From: Bradyrhizobium cosmicum | Lineage (GTDB): Bacteria > Pseudomonadota > Alphaproteobacteria > Rhizobiales > Xanthobacteraceae | Assembly: GCF_007290395.2 (NCBI RefSeq) | Contig: NZ_CP041656.2 | Location: forward strand, 6,572,001-6,636,000 | DNA length: 64,000 nt | Direction of reading: 5' to 3' | Part shown: piece by piece, positions 53,973 through 63,125 of the stretch | Layout: every line of letters starts with the position of its first letter | Position numbering within the stretch: position 1 is the first letter of the stretch | Position numbers and translations under genes: made by a program | The notes under the pieces: generated by a model | What the model saw: only the letters and a program-made list of their open reading frames with translations | Told to the model about the DNA's origin: nothing | Database searches by the model: none

Positions 53973-54500
53973 ATGAGCATCGAGATCGACATTCTGAACG
54001 GCGACGCCTCGTGGAAGATCGCCGAGCCGCTGCATCAGGCAGTCTGGGGCCCGCAACAGATCGCGGACAAACCCTGGGCTCACGTCAAATGGGCCAATGC
54101 GGATCTGCGCGTGCTGATCGAGACGCCCGAGGACGGCCTCGTCTGCCATGTCGGCATCTACTTCCGCACAGCCACCTGGAACGGGCAAAAGGTCCATATT
54201 GGCGGCATCGGCGGTGTTTGCACCCGCGAGGACCAGCGCGGCCGCGGCTATGCGACCGTGGCGATCGACGCGGCAGTGCACACCATGCGGGCCAACGAGG
54301 CGGTGCGCTTCGCACTGCTGTTCTGCGAACCACACAATTTTACGTTCTACGAGACCCGGAGCTGGCTGCCCTTCAAGGGTGAGGTCTATTGCGAGCAGCC
54401 GGAGGGGCGAATCCGCTTCGACCATATGGCTCCCTACGTCTTCAACATCGTCCGCGCGCCGACGCTGGGCACCATCGACCTATGCGGCCTGCCGTGGTGA
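53973..54500 (+). CDS. GNAT-family N-acetyltransferase
   Basis: This 175-residue protein contains the acetyl-CoA motif GVCTREDQRGRGYATVAIDAA, with the pyrophosphate loop QRGRGYAT, and an Eis/aminoglycoside-acetyltransferase-like frame. A run FALLFCEPHNFTFYETRSW forms the late strands. The ATG at 53973 has AAAGAA upstream, a weak ribosome site. It is divergent from sodB (231 bp between starts). The substrate is unknown. Confidence 0.9.
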   Translation: MSIEIDILNGDASWKIAEPLHQAVWGPQQIADKPWAHVKWANADLRVLIETPEDGLVCHVGIYFRTATWNGQKVHIGGIGGVCTREDQRGRGYATVAIDAAVHTMRANEAVRFALLFCEPHNFTFYETRSWLPFKGEVYCEQPEGRIRFDHMAPYVFNIVRAPTLGTIDLCGLPW

Positions 54501-54582
54501 GCCCTGCGTGACCTGAGGGCTGGTGCCGGACAGGTACGCCCTGTAATATGTCGACCATCATCCAATATTCCGCGCGGTGAAC

Positions 54583-55968
54583 ATGACGATCGACGCCCCG
54601 ATAGACACCGTCCCGCCGCGCGCTCCGGTCGCCTCCCCCATCGCCAGCCTTCTGACGGCGCCGATCCTGCCGACGCTGCTGCGACTCGCGATCCCCAACA
54701 TGGTCGCCATGGTCGGCAGCACGCTGGTCGCGATCGCCGAGACTTCCTACATCGGCCGCCTCGGCACCATCCCACTTGCCGCCATCGCGCTGGTGTTTCC
54801 ATTCGCGATGCTGACGCAGATGATGAGTGCGGGCGCGATGGGCGGCGGCGTGTCGTCTGCGATCAGCCGTGCGCTCGGGGCGGGAGACCGCGACCGCGCC
54901 GCCACCCTGGCGCTGCATGCCGCCATCATCGGCCTCTGCGGCGGCCTGTTCTTCACGCTGACGATGCTCGTCTTCGGCCGCTCATTCTTCACGCTGCTCG
55001 GCGGCCGCGAGCGCGTGCTCGAGGAAGCCAGCGGCTATTCGCAGGTGCTGTTCTCCGGCGCGGTCGCGATCTGGCTCGTCAACACGCTCGCTTCGGTGAT
55101 CCGAGGCACGGGGGACATGCGCCTGCCCTCGATGATTCTGATCGGGGCGAGCACACTCCAGATCGCGCTCGGCGGCACGCTCGGGCTCGGTCTGTTCGGC
55201 GTTCCGCAATTCGGCATGCCCGGCGTGGCCGCGGGCCAGTTGATTGCCTTCACCTGCGCTGCGGCCTTCTTCCTCTGGTATCTCCTGTCCGGCCGCAGCC
55301 GGCTATCGCTCAACGTCCGCGCCTTCCACTTCGAGCGCGGGATGTTCCTGGACATTCTGAGGGTCGGCGCGGTCGCCTGCCTGTCGCCGCTGCAGACCGT
55401 GCTGACCATCCTGATCTTCACGAAGATCCTGGCGACCTTCGGCACCGAGATGCTGGCCGGTTACGGCATCGGCTCGCGGCTGGAATTCCTGCTGATCCCG
55501 ATCACCTTCGCCTTCGGCATCGCCTCGGTGCCGATGGTCGGCATGGCGATGGGCGCAGGCCAGATCAAGCGCGCGCGGCGCGTGGCCTGGACCGCGGCCG
55601 CGGCCTCCGGGCTCACGGTCGGCCTGATCGGACTCGTGATCGCGCTCGATCCCGCGTTGTGGGTCTCGCTCTTCACCAACGATCCGGGCGTCGCCGCCGC
55701 CGCGCACAGTTATTTCCACTGGGCCGGGCCGGCCTTCGTGTTCTTCGGCATGGGCGTGTCGCTGTATTTCTCCTCGCAGGGCGCTGCCCGCGTCGGCGGC
55801 CCGGTGCTCGCCTCCACCGCGCGGCTTCTGATCGTCGCGATCGGCGGCGCCGGCCTGATGACGGCGCAGGCGCCGGCCTGGACCTTGTTCGCGCTGGTCG
55901 GCGGCGCCATGGTCGTGTTCGGGCTTTCGACCGCGGCTTCAGTCGCCTTCGCTCGCTGGGGCAAATGA
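54583..55968 (+). CDS. MATE-family efflux transporter
   Basis: This 461-residue protein has about twelve membrane segments in two halves (PTLLRLAIPNMVAMVGSTLVAIAETSYIGRLG; GIASVPMVGMAMGAGQIKRARRVAW). The pattern matches the DinF/NorM-type multidrug and toxin extruders, driven by H+ or Na+. An in-frame GTG at 54577 would add two residues. It follows the GNAT gene by 82 bp and might be co-transcribed. The substrate is unknown. Confidence 0.92.
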   Translation: MTIDAPIDTVPPRAPVASPIASLLTAPILPTLLRLAIPNMVAMVGSTLVAIAETSYIGRLGTIPLAAIALVFPFAMLTQMMSAGAMGGGVSSAISRALGAGDRDRAATLALHAAIIGLCGGLFFTLTMLVFGRSFFTLLGGRERVLEEASGYSQVLFSGAVAIWLVNTLASVIRGTGDMRLPSMILIGASTLQIALGGTLGLGLFGVPQFGMPGVAAGQLIAFTCAAAFFLWYLLSGRSRLSLNVRAFHFERGMFLDILRVGAVACLSPLQTVLTILIFTKILATFGTEMLAGYGIGSRLEFLLIPITFAFGIASVPMVGMAMGAGQIKRARRVAWTAAAASGLTVGLIGLVIALDPALWVSLFTNDPGVAAAAHSYFHWAGPAFVFFGMGVSLYFSSQGAARVGGPVLASTARLLIVAIGGAGLMTAQAPAWTLFALVGGAMVVFGLSTAASVAFARWGK

Positions 55969-56064
55969 GCGCAGGCAAATAAGCGCGGCAATGTGATTCC
56001 ATCCAGCGTTGCACTATCCTCCCGGACTGCTATGGAGGCGCCTCCATTTTTCGAGGTTCCCTCC

Positions 56065-56499
56065 ATGCTCCGCAGATTCGCTATCTTGTCCGTCACTCTG
56101 GCCGCGCTGCTCGGCGCGACGGCCGCCCATGCGCAGAGCGCTGACGGGATCTGGCTGACACAGGCCGGCGATGCCCGCGTCAAGGTCAGCAAATGCGGCG
56201 GCGGCATCTGCGGCCACATCGTCTGGCTGCGCGAGCCTCACGACACCGCGACCGGCCAGCTCGCCACCGACAGCAAGAATCCCAATCCCGCGCTCGCCAA
56301 GCGCCCGATGATCGGCTTGCCGCTGTTCAGCGGCATGCAGCCATCGGGTCCGAACAAATGGTCGGGCCAGATCTACAATGCCGACGACGGCAGCACCTAT
56401 GCGAGCAGCGTCACCGTGACATCGGCGGATGCGCTGCGGGTCGAGGGCTGCGTTGGCGCGCTCTGCGGCGGCGAGACCTGGACGCGCGCGGGACGCTGA
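56065..56499 (+). CDS. DUF2147-family exported protein
   Basis: This 144-residue protein has a signal peptide (MLRRFAILSVTLAALLGAT, cleavage after AHAQ) and a calycin-like small domain: ADGIWLTQAGDARVKVSKCGG, GHIVWLREP, then SGQIYNADDGSTYASSVTV. DUF2147 is typical of this length. Four Cys residues (KCGGGICGH; GCVGALCGG) could form disulfides. The start at 56065 follows a CCTCCAT-like upstream with no clear SD. The function is unknown. Confidence 0.88.
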   Translation: MLRRFAILSVTLAALLGATAAHAQSADGIWLTQAGDARVKVSKCGGGICGHIVWLREPHDTATGQLATDSKNPNPALAKRPMIGLPLFSGMQPSGPNKWSGQIYNADDGSTYASSVTVTSADALRVEGCVGALCGGETWTRAGR

Positions 56500-56503
56500 C
56501 AGT

Positions 56504-57649
56504 TCAAGCCATCATTGCCTTCAGCGCCGTCGCTGCCGAGGCGTAGCCGCCCCGCGCGCCGTCGATGAAATGGACGTGGTCGCTGCGCAGCGCCGAGGGC
56601 GTGAAGCAGGTCATCATCGCGGCGTCCTGCTGGTAGAGTCCATAATGCACGACGCCGTCGCGCGCGGCCGCCGCAAGGCGGTCGCTCAGCGCGCGTTCGA
56701 GCTGCGGAGTGCAGTCGAGGATCATGCGCAGGCCGTCGTCATATTTGCGGAAGTCTGAATTCTCGACCACCTGACGCTTGTAGACGTTTGGCACGAAGCC
56801 CCCGACGTTGAGGTCGAAACGCATGATCAGATAGACGAACAGCGTGTAGGCGAGCACGCTGGCGCGACGCGCGAGCAGCGAACCGCCGCGCCTGGTGCGG
56901 GCCTCGAAGTCCAGCCCTTGCGGTGGCCATTTCAGCGGCGGCCCCTGCGCCGGCACCGGGCGGCCGCCATCCGGGCTACGCTCGACCAGATGGATGATGT
57001 CCTCGATCACCTTGCGGAAAGCCGAGGGATCGGCGCCGCGCGCCGGCATCACCAGCACCGACAGGATCAGGCCGCGCGCGGCCGGGATCACCTCGAAGCG
57101 GCAGGACAGGCCGGAGAGATCGGGCTGCGTGCCGGCGGGCGCCTCGTTGACCGCGAACTCACCGCGCTTCATCGCGGCATCAGCCCAGGCGAGGCCGCCG
57201 CCGGAGAACATCGCATAGGACAAATTGGCCGACGGACCAAAGCGCGCGACGCGCACGTCGAGGCCCTGCGCGCGGATGGCCCCCACTGGCACCAGCGCGA
57301 CCCGCATCTTCAGGTCGAGATCCTCCCGCACCCAGGTCGCGGTTGCTGCAAGTGCCTCCCGGGCCGGCTCGATATCGGAAGGCGCGACCGCGAAGCTCGC
57401 GCCGTCGCCGCCGAACACGAAGGGGAATTCCCGCCCCTCCAACGCATTGGTCACCGCCGCGATCACGGCCGCGCCGGCCATGTTGACCGCCTTGTAGCGC
57501 TGCGCCGCGATCGCCTTGGTGGAATCGACGATGTCCGCCACGCCGATGCTCCAGTTGTCCGGCAGCGGAGCATAGAGCGCGGGGTCCATCAGGCTGGTGA
57601 AGCCGCGGAAGACGGGAATGCCGCCGTAGAAGGATTCGCCTGAAGTCAT
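56504..57649 (-). CDS. DUF3095-family protein, nucleotidyl-cyclase-like
   Basis: This 381-residue cytosolic protein belongs to DUF3095. Its N-terminal part contains GVADIVDSTKAIA (36-48) and VFGGDGASFAV (78-88), the same layout as the metal-binding and substrate motifs of class III nucleotidyl cyclases. That suggests a divergent cyclase or a relative. The C-terminal half is unknown (RFDLNVGGFVPNVYKRQ; PSALRSDHVHFIDG). The start MTSGESFYGG (57649) is preferred over an upstream Met whose extension is not family-like. It is convergent with the DUF2147 gene, 4 nt apart. Confidence 0.82.
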   Translation of the reverse strand: MTSGESFYGGIPVFRGFTSLMDPALYAPLPDNWSIGVADIVDSTKAIAAQRYKAVNMAGAAVIAAVTNALEGREFPFVFGGDGASFAVAPSDIEPAREALAATATWVREDLDLKMRVALVPVGAIRAQGLDVRVARFGPSANLSYAMFSGGGLAWADAAMKRGEFAVNEAPAGTQPDLSGLSCRFEVIPAARGLILSVLVMPARGADPSAFRKVIEDIIHLVERSPDGGRPVPAQGPPLKWPPQGLDFEARTRRGGSLLARRASVLAYTLFVYLIMRFDLNVGGFVPNVYKRQVVENSDFRKYDDGLRMILDCTPQLERALSDRLAAAARDGVVHYGLYQQDAAMMTCFTPSALRSDHVHFIDGARGGYASAATALKAMMA

Positions 57650-57872
57650 CGGGTGATGCCGGATGGTTGGGAAGCGCGTCCAGATCGATGCGAGAAGCAA
57701 GATACGTGGCAGGATCGATCCGGGTTCGCCGGCCGCCCTGTCATCATTGGCCGAAACGGGCCCGGACAACAAGATCGCAGCGCGCCGCAATGCCGCAGCC
57801 TGTCATTGATCGACGTCAAAGAGCCGCCCGCGGGAGCCACTAGAGTTAGACGATCTCCAGGGGTTACGCGGG

Positions 57873-58259
57873 ATGATCGAAGTACCCGACTTTGGCAACA
57901 AGGGCTCCACAGCTCCGGTCCGCCGGCGTACGGGGCATGACCCGATCAGCGCAGTGAAGATGCCGGAAGGACTCACCGCGGCGATCGATGGCTGGGCTGA
58001 AGCCCATCAGCTGTCGCGCTCGGAAGCGATCTGCAAGCTGGTCGAGCTGGGTCTGAAGATTTCGCCTGCTCCCCCGGCCTCGGCACATCCCATCGCATCG
58101 GAAGCCACGCGGATCGAGGAGATAGCGGTGCACGAAATCGAGGGCCTGCTCGATCCGGCATTGCCCACGGACGAGCGCGAACGCCGCATCCGCCGCCTCA
58201 CCGAGGGCCCGCCGGAATTCCTGCACGAACGGATTGACCTGCCGAAGCAGCGGACGTGA
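57873..58259 (+). CDS. Hypothetical protein with a ribbon-helix-helix-like segment
   Basis: This 128-residue protein has a segment around residues 25-63 (ISAVKMPEGLTAAIDGWAEAHQLSRSEAICKL) that matches the length and pattern of a CopG-type ribbon-helix-helix. The rest is acidic and helical, ending FLHERIDLPKQRT. The ATG at 57873 has CGGGATG-type sequence upstream. A DNA-binding or antitoxin-like role is possible, but no toxin gene is beside it. Confidence 0.75.
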   Translation: MIEVPDFGNKGSTAPVRRRTGHDPISAVKMPEGLTAAIDGWAEAHQLSRSEAICKLVELGLKISPAPPASAHPIASEATRIEEIAVHEIEGLLDPALPTDERERRIRRLTEGPPEFLHERIDLPKQRT

Positions 58260-58262
58260 GCC

Positions 58263-58469
58263 TTAGTGCAGCCTCTCGTCCTCGCGCCTGCGCAAGGCCT
58301 CGAGGGAGGCGTCATGGCAACCGACCAGGCGCACGAATTGCTGCGGATACATTTCATGGCCGTGACTGCCGGAGTTCTGATGCGTCATCGGCGGGCAACG
58401 AACATCGGCGGGCTTGCGAACCTGCTCTGTCCGGCGTTCGTTTGAAGCGGTCATGTGTTGCGTGGCCAT
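58263..58469 (-). CDS. Small hypothetical protein
   Basis: This 68-residue protein starts MATQHMTASNERR (58469), with a GGGAG site 5 nt before it, rather than at an upstream Met. It carries His and Cys residues (CPPMTHQNSGSHGHEMYPQQF, GCHD) but no recognised motif. It is convergent with the ribbon-helix-helix-like gene, 3 nt apart, so chance overlap is possible. Confidence 0.5.
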   Translation of the reverse strand: MATQHMTASNERRTEQVRKPADVRCPPMTHQNSGSHGHEMYPQQFVRLVGCHDASLEALRRREDERLH

Positions 58470-58596
58470 GCACTGCTCCCTGTCGATTAGGGCAGATCGA
58501 TTGACGTAACCCAATCGATTGCAGGATATCTTACGACCAAATCCGGCTCGATGTCATTGCGCCGGATCAACGCAATTATGGCGGCGCAAGTTCCAA

Positions 58597-59319
58597 TTAC
58601 GCCGTATTCCCAGCATCGATCGTGAACACCGTGCCGGTCACGTTGCGGCCGCCTTCGCCGAGCAGATATTCCACCATGCGTGCGACGTCGTCGGTCTCCG
58701 GCAGGCGGCGCAGCGCGCTGCGGCCGGCGATGCGCTTGCGGCTCTCGTCCGAGAGATTATGCGTCAGCTCGGTGTCGATGAACCCCGGCGCGATCGCATT
58801 CACGGTGATGCCGAGCTTGCCCACCTCGCGCGCGAGCGAGCGGGTGAAGCCGGTCGCGGCAGCCTTGGTCGCGCCGTAGACGGACAGGCCGTTATAGCCG
58901 GTGGTCGCGATGATCGACGAGATGTTGATGATGCGGCCAGCGCCATCGGCCATCATCTGCCGCGCGACGTATTTCGTGAGGATGATCGGCGACAGCACGT
59001 TGAGCTGCACCAGCGCCTCGATTTCGGAATTGTGCATGGTGGCGAGCAGGCCTTCGGTGCCGAGGCCGGCATTGTTGATGAGGCCGTAGATCGCGCCGAA
59101 CTCGTCGCGTACGAGTTTTGCGAATGCCGGGATCGCATCGATCACCGCAAGGTCGCAAGCACGGAAATGCAGCCGCCCCTCGGATTCGACGATTGCGGCC
59201 TTCAGCTCGTCGCTCTCACGCCGCGCCGCCGCGATGACATTGTAGCCGGCACCGACGAGGCGCTTGCCGATTGCCAGCCCAATACCGCGGCTGCCGCCGG
59301 TGACGAGAACATTATGCAT
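58597..59319 (-). CDS. Short-chain dehydrogenase/reductase, FabG-like
   Basis: This 240-residue Rossmann enzyme has NVLVTGGSRGIGLAIGKRL for NAD(P), NNAG at the strand, the catalytic set Ser-Tyr-Lys in ISSIIATTGYNGLSVYGATKAA, and the SDR tail AIAPGFIDTELT. It resembles 3-oxoacyl-ACP reductases. Its 3' end is not joined to a gene; its 5' end overlaps the AMP-ligase stop by 8 nt. In the cluster it could reduce a ketoacyl group on the neighbouring carrier protein. Confidence 0.9.
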   Translation of the reverse strand: MHNVLVTGGSRGIGLAIGKRLVGAGYNVIAAARRESDELKAAIVESEGRLHFRACDLAVIDAIPAFAKLVRDEFGAIYGLINNAGLGTEGLLATMHNSEIEALVQLNVLSPIILTKYVARQMMADGAGRIINISSIIATTGYNGLSVYGATKAAATGFTRSLAREVGKLGITVNAIAPGFIDTELTHNLSDESRKRIAGRSALRRLPETDDVARMVEYLLGEGGRNVTGTVFTIDAGNTA

Positions 59320-60694
59320 CGGTGCGCGCCAGTTTGCCGGCCGGAGTGACGTCGAGCGTCTCGACGAAGCGGATCACCGCCGGCACCTTGTGCGAGGCGA
59401 GCTGCGCGCGACACTGATCCAGGATCTGGTCGCGGATGTCCTTCGCCCGCGCCGGCTCGGTGCCGTCGGCAAGGATCACGTCGGCGACGACGATGCCGCC
59501 GGTGATCGGACTGCGGCGTGATTTCGCCCGCGACATCCGCACATCGGGGTGGCGGTTGATCACCGCCTCGATCTCCTCGGGGTGGACCTTCAGTCCACCG
59601 ATATTGATGATACCGCCGCGGCGGCCTACGAAATAGTAGCGGTCGCCACGCAATTCGACGATGTCGCCGCTGTCGACAAACCCGTCGTCATCGGTGAGCG
59701 CGGCGGCGTTGCGGCCGATGTAGGCGTGCGCCGTGCGCGTCGAGCGGATGCGCAGCGAGCCGTCGACGACCTTCATCTCCACGCCATTGCGGTTGCCGAG
59801 ATAGTTCGCAGGAAAGCCCTCCAGCCCGTCATTGACCGCGAAGCCGACGCCGGCCTCGGTCGAGGCATAGGCATGGCCGACTGAGGAATTGGGGAATGCG
59901 GCCTTCAGCCCGTCGAGCACCGCCTGGTCCGCGATTTCGCCGGAGAGGCGGACGTAACCCGGCCTGAAGTACGCGGCCGACCCGCTCATCAGGAGCTTGC
60001 GCCAGTGCGACGGCGTTCCCGAGATGTGCGAGACGCCGCGCGCATTCAACCGCACGACGTGGTCGGCGAGCGCTTCATGCGGATCGGACAACACCATCGA
60101 GCCGCCGGAGAGAACGGCGCGGAGGAAGATCTGCAGGCCGCCATAGCGGCGGATGTCGTAGAACGTCGCCCACACCGGCGCTGGTCCACGCGCGGGGCCT
60201 TCGGCGACGATCGCGCCGGTGAGCGCGTCCAGCGTATGGCCGACGATTTTTGGCACGCCTGAGGTGCCCGACGTGAGCATCAGCCACTCGGTGGCACGCT
60301 CCGTCCTTGCCGGCGCTGTGGCTTGAAGCGGCAATTGCGCGGTGACGATCAGCGGCACGCCGGTCGCGGCCCAGCGATCGGGCTCGTCGGTGACGACGGC
60401 ATCGATCCCGGCATCGGCCATCAGCGCCTCGAGATGCGCCGGATTGAGATCAGGCGGGCAGAGCAGCATGCGGCGCGCGATGCCGTCGAGCTCGATCATG
60501 GCAAGACCAGAGCGGAGCTGGTCGGACAGCTTGAGCAGCACCGCGCGGCCGGACAGCTCGCGCAGGCGACCGCCCAGGACCGTATGCGACAGAATATCCG
60601 TCAGCGACACGCAATCGTGCGCGTCCGACAGCGTGCGGCCGGTCAGCTCCGCGCCGAGGTGATCGCGAAGCGCAAAGATCTCACGCGGGGACAT
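59312..60694 (-). CDS. AMP-binding ligase (acyl-adenylate forming)
   Basis: This 460-residue enzyme has the ANL signature LMLTSGTSGVPKIVGHT, HISGTPSHWRKLL, STEAGVGF and the C-terminal GRRGGIINIGGLKVHPEE-type motif, with a C-terminal Lys in SHKVPAVIRFVETLDVTPAGKLAR. It probably activates a carboxylate and loads it on the acyl carrier protein, whose gene it overlaps by 14 nt. The N-terminus is shorter than in typical acyl-CoA synthetases. The start MSPREIFAL (60694) is chosen because upstream sequence is in the carrier gene. The acid is unknown. Confidence 0.88.
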   Translation of the reverse strand: MSPREIFALRDHLGAELTGRTLSDAHDCVSLTDILSHTVLGGRLRELSGRAVLLKLSDQLRSGLAMIELDGIARRMLLCPPDLNPAHLEALMADAGIDAVVTDEPDRWAATGVPLIVTAQLPLQATAPARTERATEWLMLTSGTSGVPKIVGHTLDALTGAIVAEGPARGPAPVWATFYDIRRYGGLQIFLRAVLSGGSMVLSDPHEALADHVVRLNARGVSHISGTPSHWRKLLMSGSAAYFRPGYVRLSGEIADQAVLDGLKAAFPNSSVGHAYASTEAGVGFAVNDGLEGFPANYLGNRNGVEMKVVDGSLRIRSTRTAHAYIGRNAAALTDDDGFVDSGDIVELRGDRYYFVGRRGGIINIGGLKVHPEEIEAVINRHPDVRMSRAKSRRSPITGGIVVADVILADGTEPARAKDIRDQILDQCRAQLASHKVPAVIRFVETLDVTPAGKLARTDA

Positions 60695-60926
60695 TTTCGT
60701 AGGCTCGCACGAAATCGCCCACGGTGGCGGGGAACGCTGCGTCCTCGGAAATGGTGAAGGGGTCGACGCCGGTTTCGTCCTCGAGGCGCGCCACCAGAAT
60801 GGCGAAGGCGAGCGAGTCGAACCCGGTCTCATGCAGGGACAGATCGTCCGAGAGGGCGGGAAGCGTGACGTGCTGCTCCTTGGCGATCTGCTGGATCGCC
60901 TCGATGACCTTAGACCTTACCGACAT
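60681..60926 (-). CDS. Acyl carrier protein
   Basis: This 81-residue protein has the phosphopantetheine site GFDSLAFAILV with Ser38. It has three helices of the ACP fold and an acidic profile. It is not a typical FabF-linked AcpP but a divergent carrier in a small cluster. It sits upstream of, and overlaps, the AMP-ligase gene. A phosphopantetheinyl transferase must activate it; the only one visible is at 3442-4119. Confidence 0.92.
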   Translation of the reverse strand: MSVRSKVIEAIQQIAKEQHVTLPALSDDLSLHETGFDSLAFAILVARLEDETGVDPFTISEDAAFPATVGDFVRAYENVPA

Positions 60927-61078
60927 AGCTGGCTCGCTCTTGCTTTGTTAATTGATCGTATCTCTTGCGGCGGCTCTTGATGACCGCCTCCCCATGGCCG
61001 TCTGTTTACCGGACAGAAGTAAATGGCTTCTTGGACAATTCAGATAAAATTGGACCTATCTGCGGATTTCGCGCGGGG

Positions 61079-62893
61079 CTACAGCCTGACCGCACCATCG
61101 ACGACCTGCGCATAAGCCTCGGAAGTGAGCGCAACATAGGCACCGGATTTCGGATCGAGCACGAACAGCGGATCGGCGATCTCACCGGGATCAAATCCCT
61201 CGCGGGCGAGATCACCCTTTTTCTGCTTGAAGGTCTCGGTCGCATCGAGTTCGCGCGAGAGGCGAACGAAGACGGGGCGGGCATAGGCCGGCAGACGTCG
61301 CGCGAGATGCGCGGGCAGCGCTGCGATGTCAAAACCCTCGTTGACGACGATCGCGCTCATGCCGGCGCGGCCGTCGGTGCCGGGAATGCTGACACCATAG
61401 GTGGTGGCGTCGACCACGCCGGTGAAGTCGCGCACCGCGTCGTTGACCTCGGACGTCGCGACGTTTTCGCCCTTCCAGCGAAACGTGTCGCCGATGCGAT
61501 CGACGAAATGGAAAAAGCCCTTGTCGTCGATCCGCATCAGATCGCCGGTGCGGAACCAGGCATCGCCCTTGGCGAAGACGTCACGCAGGATTTTCTTCTC
61601 GGTCTCGCCCGCATCGGTGTAGCCCTCGAAGCGGCCACCGCCGTTGTCCGCGGAACCAATGCGGCCGACGGCTTCGCCGGCCTCGCCGCGGGTGCAGGCG
61701 ATGCAGAGGCCATCTTCATTACGCAGCGGCGCGCCGCTGTCGGGATCGAGCCTGACGAGGCTCGCCGGAAAACGATGCGCGAGCAGCGGCGGGATGCGGC
61801 CGATCGCCCCGGGCTGGCCCTCGACGTTGAACAGCGAGAAATTGCCTTCGGTCGCGGCGTAGAATTCGAGGATGCGCGGAATGGCGAAGCGGGTCTGGAA
61901 ATCCTCCCAGATGTCGCCGCGCAGGCCGTTGCCGCAGACGAGACGCAGACGATGCCGGTTCTCGTATTCCGACGGCGGCGCCTTCAGCAGATAGCGGCAG
62001 AGTTCGCCGATATACTGGAACAGGGTGCAGTCATGCCGCACGATGTCCGGCCAGAAGCTCGAGGCCGAGAATTTGTCCGCGATCACCACCGAGCCGCCGG
62101 CGGCCAGCATGCTGCACGGCGCGACGATCCCGCCGACCGAGTGGAACAGCGGCAGACAATCATAGAGCCGGTCCTGCGGCGTGGCACCGGTGAGGCCGGC
62201 GAACCAGAACCCCCAGTTGAGAATGCGGCGATGGCTGATGCTGGCCGCTTTCGGCAGGCCGGTGGTTCCGGACGTATAGATCAGCAGGGCGCGGTCGTTG
62301 ATCGTGACGTCGCCATGCTCGTCCGGTGACAGCGGAGCATCGTCGAGTGCTGCGAGCGCAACGTCGATGGCCCGCTCGCTGCGGGCATCGCCATGGCTCC
62401 AGATCTTTGCTTCGGTCTTCAGATGCGGCTTCGCGCTCTCCAGCGTCTCCGCCAGATCATGTGCGACGATGAGATGCGAGGGCGCCGCAACGTCGATGCA
62501 ATGCGCGAGCGACTGTCCCACCAACTTCGTGTTGAGCAACGCGACCACGCCGCCGACCCGGCTGATGCCGAGCCAGGCGGCGACATAGTCGATGCCGTTC
62601 GGCATGATCAGGCCGACAGGGTCGCCCTTGGCCACGCCCACCGAGCGCGCCCAGCGCGCGTAACGGTTGATGCGTTTAGCGAGCCCGTCATAGTCGAAGT
62701 CTGCGTCGTCCGTGACCAGCGCGATGCGGTCGGGCTGGCGCCGCGCCCAATCGTCGACGACGTCCGCGAACAAGCGGCCCGGCAGCGTTTCGATGCGCGC
62801 GGTGAGCTCGATCGCCGTGAGCCAGATCTTCGATGCCGAGGGAGCGCGCGCGGCTTTCGGTTGCTCGATGACGCCGGTGGTCATGTCGTTCAT
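61079..62893 (-). CDS. Long-chain acyl-CoA synthetase (FadD6/FATP-like)
   Basis: This 604-residue ligase has YTSGTTGLPKAA, LYDCLPLFHSVGG, EFYAATEGNFSLFN and GDLMRIDDKGFFHFVDRIGDTFRWKGEN, the fatty-acid-transport-protein-type pattern. It should activate long-chain or very-long-chain fatty acids with CoA. It lies 152 bp upstream of the acyl carrier protein gene on the same strand and may be part of the cluster. It is divergent from the gene at 63126. The acyl chain is unknown. Confidence 0.92.
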   Translation of the reverse strand: MNDMTTGVIEQPKAARAPSASKIWLTAIELTARIETLPGRLFADVVDDWARRQPDRIALVTDDADFDYDGLAKRINRYARWARSVGVAKGDPVGLIMPNGIDYVAAWLGISRVGGVVALLNTKLVGQSLAHCIDVAAPSHLIVAHDLAETLESAKPHLKTEAKIWSHGDARSERAIDVALAALDDAPLSPDEHGDVTINDRALLIYTSGTTGLPKAASISHRRILNWGFWFAGLTGATPQDRLYDCLPLFHSVGGIVAPCSMLAAGGSVVIADKFSASSFWPDIVRHDCTLFQYIGELCRYLLKAPPSEYENRHRLRLVCGNGLRGDIWEDFQTRFAIPRILEFYAATEGNFSLFNVEGQPGAIGRIPPLLAHRFPASLVRLDPDSGAPLRNEDGLCIACTRGEAGEAVGRIGSADNGGGRFEGYTDAGETEKKILRDVFAKGDAWFRTGDLMRIDDKGFFHFVDRIGDTFRWKGENVATSEVNDAVRDFTGVVDATTYGVSIPGTDGRAGMSAIVVNEGFDIAALPAHLARRLPAYARPVFVRLSRELDATETFKQKKGDLAREGFDPGEIADPLFVLDPKSGAYVALTSEAYAQVVDGAVRL

Positions 62894-63125
62894 TCTTTCG
62901 GAACGTGCCTGCTGATTGCGGTAGTCTAATCCGCGCGCCCTGCCCAGGTGTTAAGAGACAAGGTAAAAGCCGGTTAGTGCACGATTAACTCCAGTCATCC
63001 TTTACCAAGCCGACGGGATCGGCGTGCGGTCTGTTGCGATTCTTGCGATAGCAAGGCGACGAGGCCGAATGCTGCGCTCACCCTCCATTTCTTGTACGAG
63101 CGGTGCAGCGGGAGCGGAGACGCGG

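Noticed and set aside
62974..62988. A CtrA-like site TTAG-N7-TTAA between the acyl-CoA synthetase and the Bug gene.
   Set aside because: One mismatch in a short motif; neither neighbour is a cell-cycle gene, so chance is likely.
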